A DNA stretch of 64,000 nucleotides from JAIQFL01 sp035295745 (GTDB lineage Bacteria > Acidobacteriota > Terriglobia > Bryobacterales > Bryobacteraceae), in assembly GCA_035295745.1 (NCBI GenBank), contig DATGIL010000023.1:124001-188000 (forward strand), read 5' to 3'. Positions 1-7,696 of the stretch are shown one piece after another; the first letter of the stretch is position 1; every line of letters starts with the position of its first letter. The notes beneath the pieces were generated by a model that was given only the letters and a program-made list of their open reading frames with translations, was not told where the DNA came from and ran no database searches. The position numbers and the translations under genes are program-made.

Positions 1-811
1 CGCTCGCGAACGAGGCTCGTTGTGCCGGGCTTCTGGGCGCAATCGTTCGCGACCTGACGGCGCTGGACTATCGGCCAGCAGACCGGCGCTATCGGAAGGT
101 AATGGACGCCGTGCTGGGAATCTTCGACTCGCCACAGGCGACGGAGATCGGACTCCAAATGCGAGTTGAAGCGGCCCGAGCGTTAGGACAGGCTGGCGAC
201 CCGCGGCTCAATGAATATAGTTGGGTGACGATAGAGTCCGAAGAGGTGTCTACAGGGGACGGGAATCAGGTGGAGACGTTGGGCGCCTTCCCAAATCGAG
301 CGGTACCCAGTAACCGTGTCTCAATACCGGAAATTCATGGATGGCGACGGATATATTGACAAACGTTGGTGGTCCTCCGGTGGTCTTGGAAGACCACATG
401 CAACCGTATCATTGGGAGATCCAGACGCCCTACCCAAACCAGCCAGTGGTCGGCGTGAACTGGTACGAGGCCTCGGCTTACTGCGCATGGAGTAAGGTGC
501 GCTTGCCTTCCGAAACAGGGTGGGCACGTGCCACCGGACGTAGCCTAAACAAAGGGTCATTCACTCCAATAGGTGATTTGACAATGCGAGCTGGCCGTGA
601 GCAGTTGTTCCCGATTGGTTTGCCGAGTCCCAAGCCCCCTGAGAGTCTTCTGAATCTCGGCAGCGTCCGGTGCGAGTGGACGGCTGGAGAACTCTCCACG
701 GAAGGTCAGGTGGTTCGGAACACGGACGCCGAAGACGACCGTTGCCTGTGCCGCCGTGACCTCAGATCCAACTTCCTCGGGTTTCGCGTCGCCCGCGACC
801 TGCCATCCTAG
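1..811 (+). pseudogene. Decayed formylglycine-generating-enzyme (SUMF1)-like gene, 5' end outside window
   Basis: Three successive reading frames on this strand carry consecutive pieces of one SUMF1/FGE-sulfatase-domain protein. The first frame is open from base 3 and reads a leucine/alanine-rich helical linker ending in EAARALGQAGDPRL, as often precedes an FGE domain in signalling-type fusions. The second frame, around 298-400, gives RIERYPVTVSQYRKFMDG, the conserved early FGE segment. The third frame, 341-811, gives PVVGVNWYEASAYCAW, RLPSETGWARATG and a terminal NFLGFRVARDLPS. The order matches the family, but at least two frameshifts separate the pieces and the region between the RLPSE and EWTA motifs looks shortened. 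No product is expected. It is followed 22 bases later by the sugar kinase gene. Family assignment is from motif recognition. Confidence 0.75.
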
Positions 812-815
812 CCAC

Positions 816-824
816 TGCTACAAT
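816..824 (+). promoter_or_regulatory. Extended -10 promoter candidate for the sugar kinase gene
   Basis: TGcTACAAT, an extended -10 element, lies exactly nine bases before the ATG at 834. No -35 or Shine-Dalgarno sequence is visible. The spacing would place the transcript start at or within a few bases of the start codon, suggesting a leaderless mRNA. Confidence 0.4.
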
Positions 825-833
825 ACCTTTTCC

Positions 834-1754
834 ATGTCCCTCATCGTCGTAGGATCCGTCGCATATGATGGCGTCGAAACGCCACATGGCAAAGTCGACC
901 GCATGCTCGGAGGCGCCGCCACTTATATTGCCCTCGCCGCCAGCTACTTCACCCCGGTCAAGATCGTAGCCGTGGTCGGGGACGACTTTGCCGCCGAAGA
1001 TACCGAACTCCTCACCTCCCGACACATCGATCTCGACGGCCTGGAGCGTGTCCCCGGCGGCAAGACCTTCTTCTGGGCCGGCGTCTATTCCGCCGACATG
1101 AACGACCGCACGACCCTCCGCACCGACCTCAACGTATTCGCCGACTTCAATCCCAAGATCCCTGACGCCTATCGCTCCGCTCCCTACCTGCTGCTCGGCA
1201 ACATCCAACCCGCGCTCCAAAAGAGCGTCCGGGGGCAGTTGAGCAACGTCCGCCTCTCGGGCGGCGATACCATGAACTATTGGATTAAGGACTTCCGCGG
1301 CGAGCTCCTCGACACCATCCGCGAGTGGGACTTCCTGCTCATCAACGACGCTGAAGCGCGGATGCTGTCAGGCGAGTACAACCTGCGCCGCGCCGCCGCC
1401 AAAATCCACGAGATGGGGCCGCACACTCTCGTCATCAAGCGCGGCGAGTATGGCGCCATTCTCTTCCGCCGCGATGGCCACTTCATCGCCCCCGGCTATC
1501 TGCTCGAAGACGTCTTCGACCCCACCGGCGCGGGCGACTGCTTCGCCGGCGGCTTCATCGGCTACCTCGCGGGACGCGGCGTTCAACCGTCCGATGGAAA
1601 GATCGATTTCGCCGACTTACGAAAGGCCGTCATCTACGGATCGGTAATGGGCAGCTTCTGCTGCGAGAAGTTCGGCGTCGACCGCTTCCGCACTCTCACT
1701 CATGAGGAAATCGAGGCGCGCTATCAGGAGTTCCAAAGCTGCACTGCGTTTTGA
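834..1754 (+). CDS. PfkB-family sugar kinase
   Basis: A 306-residue protein of the ribokinase/PfkB family, expected to phosphorylate a sugar or nucleoside with ATP in the cytoplasm. It opens with MSLIVVGSVAYDG, keeps the glycine-rich LGGAATYIALAAS segment, and has the family C-terminal signature DPTGAGDCFAGGF near residues 229-241, where the aspartate of GAGD (D235) is the catalytic base. The substrate cannot be read from sequence. The start at 834 is chosen because homology begins there and an extended -10 box sits nine bases upstream; an upstream in-frame ATG at 756 would run back through the pseudogene. The last 53 bases overlap the next gene, suggesting translational coupling. Confidence 0.85.
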   Translation: MSLIVVGSVAYDGVETPHGKVDRMLGGAATYIALAASYFTPVKIVAVVGDDFAAEDTELLTSRHIDLDGLERVPGGKTFFWAGVYSADMNDRTTLRTDLNVFADFNPKIPDAYRSAPYLLLGNIQPALQKSVRGQLSNVRLSGGDTMNYWIKDFRGELLDTIREWDFLLINDAEARMLSGEYNLRRAAAKIHEMGPHTLVIKRGEYGAILFRRDGHFIAPGYLLEDVFDPTGAGDCFAGGFIGYLAGRGVQPSDGKIDFADLRKAVIYGSVMGSFCCEKFGVDRFRTLTHEEIEARYQEFQSCTAF

Positions 1755-3285
1755 TCCGGGCCTCCCGGCCTGCATCGCTCTGCTCGCCATCCTGAGCGTC
1801 GCGGCGGTCCGTTTCTTCTACGCCCGCGGCTGGTTGCTTTACTACGGCGACGCAGAGGCGCACCTCAACATCGCGCGCCGCCTCTTCGACTCGCAAACTC
1901 CCGGCTACGACCAGCTCGGCACCTACTGGCTCCCGCTCCTTCATGTCCTCATGCTGCCGTTCGTCCACAACGATGCGTGGTGGCACAGCGGAATCGCCGC
2001 CTCCTTCGCGCCCGCCTGCTGTTTTATTCTCGGCGGCGGCTTCCTGTTCGCCGCTGCCCGCCGACTCTTCGATTCGCTTCCTGCTGCCGCCGTGGCAGCC
2101 GCATGCGCCGCGCTCAATCCCAATCTCCTCTATCTGCAGTCCACCGCGATGACCGAGGCCGTCTTCTTCGGCGCGCTGATGGCATTGCTCTATTTCGGAG
2201 TGCGCTTCCAGGACACGCAAGGCTGGCCATCGGCCATAGGCGCGGGCATCGCCACCTGCGCCGCCACCCTGACCCGTTACGAGGGATGGCTGCTGATCCC
2301 CTTCGCCGCCGCTTGGTTCCTCTATGCCGCACACGGCCGCCGCCGCATTCTCATCGCACTGCTCTATTGCGCGGTCGCCGCCGCGGGCCCGCTCTACTGG
2401 TCTGCCCACGGCTGGTACGAAACCGGCGACTTCTTCGACTGGTACAACAGCCCTTACTCCGCCCGCGCCATTCAGGGCGACGCCCCTTGCCCCGGCCGCG
2501 GCGATTGGCACGCCGCCTGGTATTACTACCGCAACGCCGTCCAACTCTGCGCCGGCGGTGTCCTCCCGCTGCTCGCTCTCGCCGGCCTGGTGGTCGTCGC
2601 GTTCCGATCTTTGGCACGCCGTGCCCTCATCTTCCCCCTGATCCTCCTCGCCGTCCCCGGCGCCTTCATCATCTGGAGCATGCACTCGGGCGTCGTCCCC
2701 ATCTTCATGCCACACCTCTGGCCCCACTCCTACTACAACACCCGCTATGGACTCGCCGCCCTCCCGTTGCTCGCGCTCGCCGCATCAACTCTCGTCACTA
2801 TCCTCCCGCCGCGCATGCAACCCGGAGCCGCCCTGCTGCTCGCGGGGGCAGCCATCATTCCGTGGCTCGCTCACCCATCCCCCGAATCCTGGATCACCTG
2901 GGCTGAGTCGCGCGCCAATTCGAGCGGCCGTCGCGCCTGGATGAACGAAGCCGCCGAGTATCTGGCTCCCCGCTACCGCCTCGGTTCGGGTATTATCACA
3001 ACGCAGGGCGACGATCTCGCCGGCATCTACCGCGAAATGGGAATCCCGCTGCGGGAGACTTTCAGCATCAATAACGGCCTGTTATGGCAAGCCACCGTCG
3101 AACGGCCCGACCTTTTTCTCTGGCAGGAATGGGCCGTCGTCAAAGGCGGTGACCTCGTGCAAACCGCCGTTAATCGTGCGGGCCGCTACGGCATACGCTA
3201 TAAGCTGGAGAAGGTCATCATCGAAGATTACGAGCCGGTAATTGAAATCTACCGGCGCATAGGAGTCACTTATGGTCATTCATGA
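1702..3285 (+). CDS. Multi-pass membrane glycosyltransferase-like protein (GT-C/ArnT-PMT type)
   Basis: A 527-residue integral membrane protein with roughly ten or more hydrophobic segments and a soluble C-terminal part. The first extracytoplasmic loop after transmembrane segment 1 contains YYGDAEAHLNIARRLFDS, the acidic GDAE-type loop typical of GT-C glycosyltransferases that use lipid-linked sugars. Tryptophan/tyrosine-rich loops (GTYWLPLLHVLMLP) also fit. It probably transfers a sugar to a lipid or protein at the outer face of the inner membrane; the acceptor is unknown. It overlaps the kinase gene upstream and the YbjQ gene downstream by 14 bases, so the three are likely cotranscribed. 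The start lies within the kinase gene; a shorter start is possible. Confidence 0.65.
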   Translation: MRKSRRAIRSSKAALRFDPGLPACIALLAILSVAAVRFFYARGWLLYYGDAEAHLNIARRLFDSQTPGYDQLGTYWLPLLHVLMLPFVHNDAWWHSGIAASFAPACCFILGGGFLFAAARRLFDSLPAAAVAAACAALNPNLLYLQSTAMTEAVFFGALMALLYFGVRFQDTQGWPSAIGAGIATCAATLTRYEGWLLIPFAAAWFLYAAHGRRRILIALLYCAVAAAGPLYWSAHGWYETGDFFDWYNSPYSARAIQGDAPCPGRGDWHAAWYYYRNAVQLCAGGVLPLLALAGLVVVAFRSLARRALIFPLILLAVPGAFIIWSMHSGVVPIFMPHLWPHSYYNTRYGLAALPLLALAASTLVTILPPRMQPGAALLLAGAAIIPWLAHPSPESWITWAESRANSSGRRAWMNEAAEYLAPRYRLGSGIITTQGDDLAGIYREMGIPLRETFSINNGLLWQATVERPDLFLWQEWAVVKGGDLVQTAVNRAGRYGIRYKLEKVIIEDYEPVIEIYRRIGVTYGHS

Positions 3286-3610
3286 AAACGTCACCACAGC
3301 CTTCGAACTGCCCGGCGTGCGGATCAAGAAGAACCTCGGCGTTGTCCGGGGAATCATCGTGCGGTCGCGCTCCATTGTCGGCACCATCGGCGCGGGACTT
3401 CAGACCATCGTCGGCGGCAACATCTCACTCTTCAGCAAGCTCTGCGAGCAGACTCGGAATGACGCCTTCGAGCTCATGCTCCAGCACGCCAATGAACTGG
3501 GCGCCAATGCCGTCGTCGGCGCGCGTTACGATGCCACCGAAATCATGAACGGCGTCACCGAAGTCCTGGCCTACGGCACCGCCGTCATTGTGGAGCCGAT
3601 CGCGCAGTGA
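3272..3610 (+). CDS. YbjQ/UPF0145 family protein
   Basis: A 112-residue protein of the YbjQ (UPF0145) family, small pentameric-type domains often described as heavy-metal binding but without a settled function. Visible family features are the ELPG opening, the central GLQTIVGGNISLFSKL stretch, and the helix with HANELGANAVVGARYDATE. Length equals the family norm of about 105-115 residues. An AGGAG ribosome site at 3261-3265 supports the start. It overlaps the glycosyltransferase stop by 14 bases, and its own stop overlaps the GTG start of the DapF-like gene. Confidence 0.85.
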   Translation: MVIHENVTTAFELPGVRIKKNLGVVRGIIVRSRSIVGTIGAGLQTIVGGNISLFSKLCEQTRNDAFELMLQHANELGANAVVGARYDATEIMNGVTEVLAYGTAVIVEPIAQ

Positions 3611-4401
3611 GAATCCCGTTCACCAAAGCACACGGCGCCCACAACGACTTCCTTCTCACCTGGCAGGCCGACGTCCCCGATGGCGACCTGCCCTCCCTGG
3701 CCCGCGCGATCTGCCACCGCCACACCGGCGTCGGCGCCGATGGCTGGATGCTCGTGACTCCGCCTGTGGATGGCGAAGCCGAAGGCACCATCCAACTCTA
3801 CAATTCGGATGGCAGTGCGGCCGAAATCTCGGGCAACGGAACCCGCTGTGCTGCCGCCTTACTGGTCCGGCGCGGATATGCCGCCGGAGTGGTGCGTATC
3901 CGAACTGGCGCCGGTCTCAAAACGCTGCGCCTTCTCGATCGCAATGCGCTCTCCTTCATGTTCGAAATGAACATGGGACGCCCGGAGATTACTGCCGATC
4001 GGTTCGCCCTGCTCCTCTCGTCCGGCCCGCGCGACGTCACGCTCGTCTGGGTGGGCAATCCGCAATGCGCTGTTCCGGTCCCCGATTTCGATTTCGACTG
4101 GCGCGCCATGGGCGCAGAGATCGAGAGCCATCCGCACTTCCCCAAGAAGACCAACGTCTCGTTCGTCAAGCCCGTCGACGATCACTCCATCGAAGTGCGC
4201 TTTTACGAGCGCGGCGCCGGCGAGACCGTGAGTTCCGGCACCGGCTCCACAGGCGCTGCCGCGGCAGCTGTAGCGCGCGGCATGGTGCAATCGCCCGTCC
4301 GCGTCCTGACCCCCGCCGGCCCCATCGACCTGCGATTCGAGGACGACGTCTTCCTCACCGGCCCCGCCGAGATCGTGGCCGAAGGCGAGTTTCTTTTGTA
4401 A
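3607..4401 (+). CDS. dapF: Diaminopimelate epimerase-like protein with one catalytic cysteine replaced by serine
   Basis: A 264-residue member of the DapF fold, which interconverts LL- and meso-diaminopimelate for lysine and peptidoglycan synthesis using two cysteines. The N-terminal FTKAHGAHNDF motif and the first active-site motif SGNGTRC (Cys81) are intact. In the second motif, which in DapF reads GETxACGSG, this protein has GETVSSGTG: the cysteine position is Ser210 (bases 4234-4236). That should abolish normal two-base racemisation and resembles the substitution seen where the fold has become a dehydratase or other enzyme. The GTG start overlaps the preceding stop as GTGA. Whether it serves as the organism's DapF or acts on another substrate is open. 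Confidence 0.75.
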   Translation: MRIPFTKAHGAHNDFLLTWQADVPDGDLPSLARAICHRHTGVGADGWMLVTPPVDGEAEGTIQLYNSDGSAAEISGNGTRCAAALLVRRGYAAGVVRIRTGAGLKTLRLLDRNALSFMFEMNMGRPEITADRFALLLSSGPRDVTLVWVGNPQCAVPVPDFDFDWRAMGAEIESHPHFPKKTNVSFVKPVDDHSIEVRFYERGAGETVSSGTGSTGAAAAAVARGMVQSPVRVLTPAGPIDLRFEDDVFLTGPAEIVAEGEFLL

Positions 4402-4440
4402 CTTATAATAGTCGTCAAGCTGGCCAGACTCTCCATCTGT

Positions 4441-6372
4441 GTGTTCGGTGCGCTCGCTGCCGCGCTCATTGCGGCGGAGACCGCTCCGTTCTCGAAGGCT
4501 GTCTACCCCGTCTTCGAAGAAGCGGGGTGCCGCAACTGCCACAATCCAGATGGCGTCGCCTCCGCCACACGTCTGCAATTTCCAGAGGCCGGCGCTAGCT
4601 CCGATCGCATTGAAGCATTTGGAAAATCGCTCGTCGTCCTGGTGGACCAGAAGGACCCTGCGAATTCTCTCCTGTTCCGCAAACCCACTGCGCGCATCGC
4701 GCATGCCGGTGGACAACGCATCGCACCCGGCAGTCCCCAGGAAGCCGCCCTGCGCGCCTGGATCGATCATCTTGCCCAATTCCAGGGCCCCGAACTCGCC
4801 GCCGCTTTGCACTATCGCGAGGAAGTCGCTTCTGGCGCGGGAGAAGCGCGTCCCACCGCCTCCCTCCGCCGGCTGACCCACAGTCAGTACAATCACACCA
4901 TCCGCGACCTGTTGGGCGATAACAGTTCGCCCGCCGGCCAGTTTCCGCCCGAGGACTTCGTCAACGGATTCAAGAATCAGTACGCTTCACAGAATCTCTC
5001 TCCATTGCTCGAAGACGCCTACAGCGCCGCCGCCGAGAAGCTCGCCACGCGCGCCTTCCGCAACCACGATTCCCATGGACTCGTCACCTGCCAACCCTCC
5101 GCCGCCTGCCGCGCCGAATTCATCCGCGATTTCGGACGCAAAGCTTTCCGCCGACCCCTGGAACCGGCCGAGCTCGCGCGCTACGAAGCGCTGTTCCAAA
5201 AGCCCCCCGATTTTCTGGCCGGCGCCCAACTCGTCGTCGAGGTGATGCTGCAATCTCCCAACCTCCTCTTCCGCCTCGAAGACACCAGCAATCCTCGCTG
5301 GCGCCCCTACGCTGCCGCCAGCCGCCTCTCGTACGCCCTGTGGGACAGCATGCCTGACGAGCCTCTGCTCACCGCCGCCGCCCGCGGCGAATTGGACACG
5401 CCGCAAGGAGTCGAGAAGATCGCCCGCCGCATGCTCGATGATCCCCGCGCCAAAGACGCGCTTGACGAGTTCGTCTCGGAATGGCTTCGCTTCGACCGCG
5501 CCCTCACCGCCGTCAAGGAGCGCCGCACCTTCCCGCAATTCAATCCCGGCACGGCGCTCGCCACCACAGAAGAGGCCCGCCGCTTCGTTTCCGACCTGGT
5601 GTGGAACAATCGCGACTTCACCCAACTCTTCACCGCCCCCTACGGCTACATGAACGGCGACCTCGCGCGCATCTACAAAGTCGACCCCCCAGCCGCCGAT
5701 TTCGACCGCGTCCCGTTCCCTGCCGATTCCGAACGCGCCGGACTCCTGGGGCAGGCGCTTTTCCTCGCCATGACCGCCAAACCCGACGAGACCTCGCCCA
5801 CCGCCCGCGGCCTCTTCGTGCGCGAACAGTTCCTCTGCCAGCACGTGGCCGATCCGCCTCCCGGCGTCAACACCAACCTGCCGCCCGTCACCGAGGCCAA
5901 GCCGGTAACCAATCGCGATCGCCTCGCCGCCCACACCACCAATCCCACCTGCGCCGGCTGCCACCACCTGATCGACCCCATCGGCTTCGGCTTCGAGAAG
6001 TTCGATGCCATCGGAGAGCGTCGCGACCGCCTCAAGCTCACTTTCGGCGAGCAGGTGGGCGAAAGCAAAGACCCCAAGCGCAAGGTCAGCTCCGTGGAGT
6101 TGGACCTCGACACCAAAGGCCAGGTGGCCGGCCTGCCGAACTCCGCATTCGCATCGCCCAAGGACCTGGGCGCCGTCCTGGCGGCCAGTCCTCAATGCCA
6201 GGAATGCATCGTCAAGCAGTACTTCCGCTATGTCAACGGACGTATGGAAACAGCCGCAGACCGTCCCCTCATTCGCCAGGTCTTCGAGCAGTTTCGGCAG
6301 TCGGGGTTCCGGTTCCGGGATATGATGGTGGCTATGGCAGGAGGGCAAGCCGGTGTCGCAGATCATCACTAA
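4441..6372 (+). CDS. Exported c-type heme protein with DUF1587/1592/1588/1585-type domains
   Basis: A roughly 643-residue protein of the planctomycete/acidobacterial cytochrome family. It opens with a hydrophobic signal peptide and a CRNCH heme-binding motif (residues 30-34). The DUF1587/1595 region begins with RLTHSQYNHTIRDLLGD, followed by DUF1592, then a DUF1588-type segment with a second CAGCH near residue 504 in the LIDPIGFGFEKFDAIG context, and a DUF1585-type tail ending in RFRDMMVAMAG. It is probably periplasmic and involved in electron transfer or oxidative attack on polymers; the function is unproven. The only standard start is GTG 4441, giving a very short signal peptide. Reading from CTG 4420, ten bases after a TATAAT at 4404-4409, would give a better one (MARLSICVF...). 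It overlaps the DUF1552 gene by 20 bases. Confidence 0.8.
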   Translation: MFGALAAALIAAETAPFSKAVYPVFEEAGCRNCHNPDGVASATRLQFPEAGASSDRIEAFGKSLVVLVDQKDPANSLLFRKPTARIAHAGGQRIAPGSPQEAALRAWIDHLAQFQGPELAAALHYREEVASGAGEARPTASLRRLTHSQYNHTIRDLLGDNSSPAGQFPPEDFVNGFKNQYASQNLSPLLEDAYSAAAEKLATRAFRNHDSHGLVTCQPSAACRAEFIRDFGRKAFRRPLEPAELARYEALFQKPPDFLAGAQLVVEVMLQSPNLLFRLEDTSNPRWRPYAAASRLSYALWDSMPDEPLLTAAARGELDTPQGVEKIARRMLDDPRAKDALDEFVSEWLRFDRALTAVKERRTFPQFNPGTALATTEEARRFVSDLVWNNRDFTQLFTAPYGYMNGDLARIYKVDPPAADFDRVPFPADSERAGLLGQALFLAMTAKPDETSPTARGLFVREQFLCQHVADPPPGVNTNLPPVTEAKPVTNRDRLAAHTTNPTCAGCHHLIDPIGFGFEKFDAIGERRDRLKLTFGEQVGESKDPKRKVSSVELDLDTKGQVAGLPNSAFASPKDLGAVLAASPQCQECIVKQYFRYVNGRMETAADRPLIRQVFEQFRQSGFRFRDMMVAMAGGQAGVADHH

Positions 6373-7684
6373 GCGGCCCAGAGTGTCACGCAGGCGCTTC
6401 TTGAAAGGTATGACGCTGGCGGGCAGCGCGATTCGCATCGGATTGCCGCCGCTGGTGAGCATGTTCAACTCCCACGGAACGGCATACGCGGCCGAAGGCG
6501 CGGCCAAGCCTATCGAGAGCCGCTTCGTCTTCTGGTTCAATGGCAACGGCATTCCCGAGCGCTACTGGATCCCCGCCGAGACCGGGCCCGACTTCCACTT
6601 CTCGCCCTGCCTCACGCCGCTCGCTCCCTTTCGCAACGATATCCACGTACTCAGCGGCCTCGATAACCAGGCGGCCAACGTCTCCGGACCCGGTAACGGC
6701 CACCACAAGGCCATCAGCGGCGTCACGTCGTGCACACCGTTCACCGGCCATGGCGCCGGCGGACCCTCCATCGATCAGGCCATCGCCGCCAAAATCGGCC
6801 GCCAGTCGCGATTCAGCTCCATTCAGATCGGCGTCTCCCAGGAATCCTTCGGCGAGAGCATCCAGCGCAACATGAGCTGGGCCGGATTCGACCGCCCGTT
6901 GCCCCCGCAGATGCTACCGAACAAGCTCTTCGATTACCTCTTCGGTGCGCGCGAAGACGGCTGGGTAAAGCGCAAGCGCAGCATCCTCGACGCGGTCCGG
7001 CAGGACGCCGTCGAACTCCAGAAAGAGCTCCCCAAAGACGACGCAGCCCGCGTGGAAGAGCATCTTTCCGCCATCCGCGACGTGGAGCGAGGTATCGAAG
7101 GTCTGCCCGCGGAATATCGGCGCGTCGACCCGCCCGAGTACGATGGCGACATGAAAGACTGGCCGCAGATCGCCAAGTTGCAAAGCAATCTGCTGGCGCA
7201 GGCGCTGGTCACGCGCCAGACGCGCGTCGCTTCCTACATGCTCACCAAAGGGCAAGGACTCGCGCGCTTCCCTTGGCTTGGCTTCACCGCCGCGCGCCAT
7301 CACGACTACACCCATGCCGATGGCAAGGCCCCCGGCAGCGACGGCGTGGATGGCCAGCGCATCCTCCGCGACATCACGAAGTGGCACGTCGAGGAGTTCG
7401 CTTACCTCCTGGGCAAGCTGAAATCGATTCCCGAAGGCGACGGCACGGTGCTCGATCATTGCTGCCTGCTCTATGCCCACGAGCACGCCGAAGCCAATCC
7501 GCATAAGTGCAGCGGCCTCGCCATGATCGTTGCCGGCCATCTGCCGCGGCTCAAAACTGGAACCCATTCGCGCGTCATGGGGACGCTCGGCGATCTCTAT
7601 CTCACGCTCGCTGACGAGATCATGGACGCCGGCTTGGGCAAGTTCCCCACCGCGTCGCAAAAGATGCGCGAGATCCTGGCGTAG
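6353..7684 (+). CDS. Tat-exported DUF1552 protein
   Basis: A 443-residue protein with an N-terminal twin-arginine signal (SRRRFLKGMTLAGSA) and a DUF1552 body. DUF1552 proteins regularly sit beside DUF1592-type cytochromes in acidobacteria and planctomycetes, as here, and are thought to work with them in the periplasm. Recognisable elements are FWFNGNGIPERYWIP, LSGLDNQAA and the C-terminal LYAHEHAEANPHKCSG segment with HxH-type histidines that may bind metal. The GTG start is supported by an AGGAGGG ribosome site about six bases upstream. It overlaps the end of the cytochrome gene, so the two form a translationally coupled pair. Confidence 0.85.
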   Translation: MSQIITKRPRVSRRRFLKGMTLAGSAIRIGLPPLVSMFNSHGTAYAAEGAAKPIESRFVFWFNGNGIPERYWIPAETGPDFHFSPCLTPLAPFRNDIHVLSGLDNQAANVSGPGNGHHKAISGVTSCTPFTGHGAGGPSIDQAIAAKIGRQSRFSSIQIGVSQESFGESIQRNMSWAGFDRPLPPQMLPNKLFDYLFGAREDGWVKRKRSILDAVRQDAVELQKELPKDDAARVEEHLSAIRDVERGIEGLPAEYRRVDPPEYDGDMKDWPQIAKLQSNLLAQALVTRQTRVASYMLTKGQGLARFPWLGFTAARHHDYTHADGKAPGSDGVDGQRILRDITKWHVEEFAYLLGKLKSIPEGDGTVLDHCCLLYAHEHAEANPHKCSGLAMIVAGHLPRLKTGTHSRVMGTLGDLYLTLADEIMDAGLGKFPTASQKMREILA

Positions 7685-7696
7685 CAGCGTGCCGGC

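Noticed and set aside
1696..2727. Long open frame on the minus strand opposite the glycosyltransferase gene
   Set aside because: Arginine/glutamate/glycine-rich shadow created by high GC third positions; no family resemblance, no ribosome site.
3800..4400. Reading the DapF-like gene as a plain functional epimerase
   Set aside because: The second active-site cysteine is a serine in the given sequence, so the standard function is not assumed.
4987..6552. 521-codon minus-strand frame opposite the DUF1592/DUF1552 genes
   Set aside because: Spans two real genes antisense with low-complexity glycine/glutamate composition; the plus-strand proteins have clear domains.
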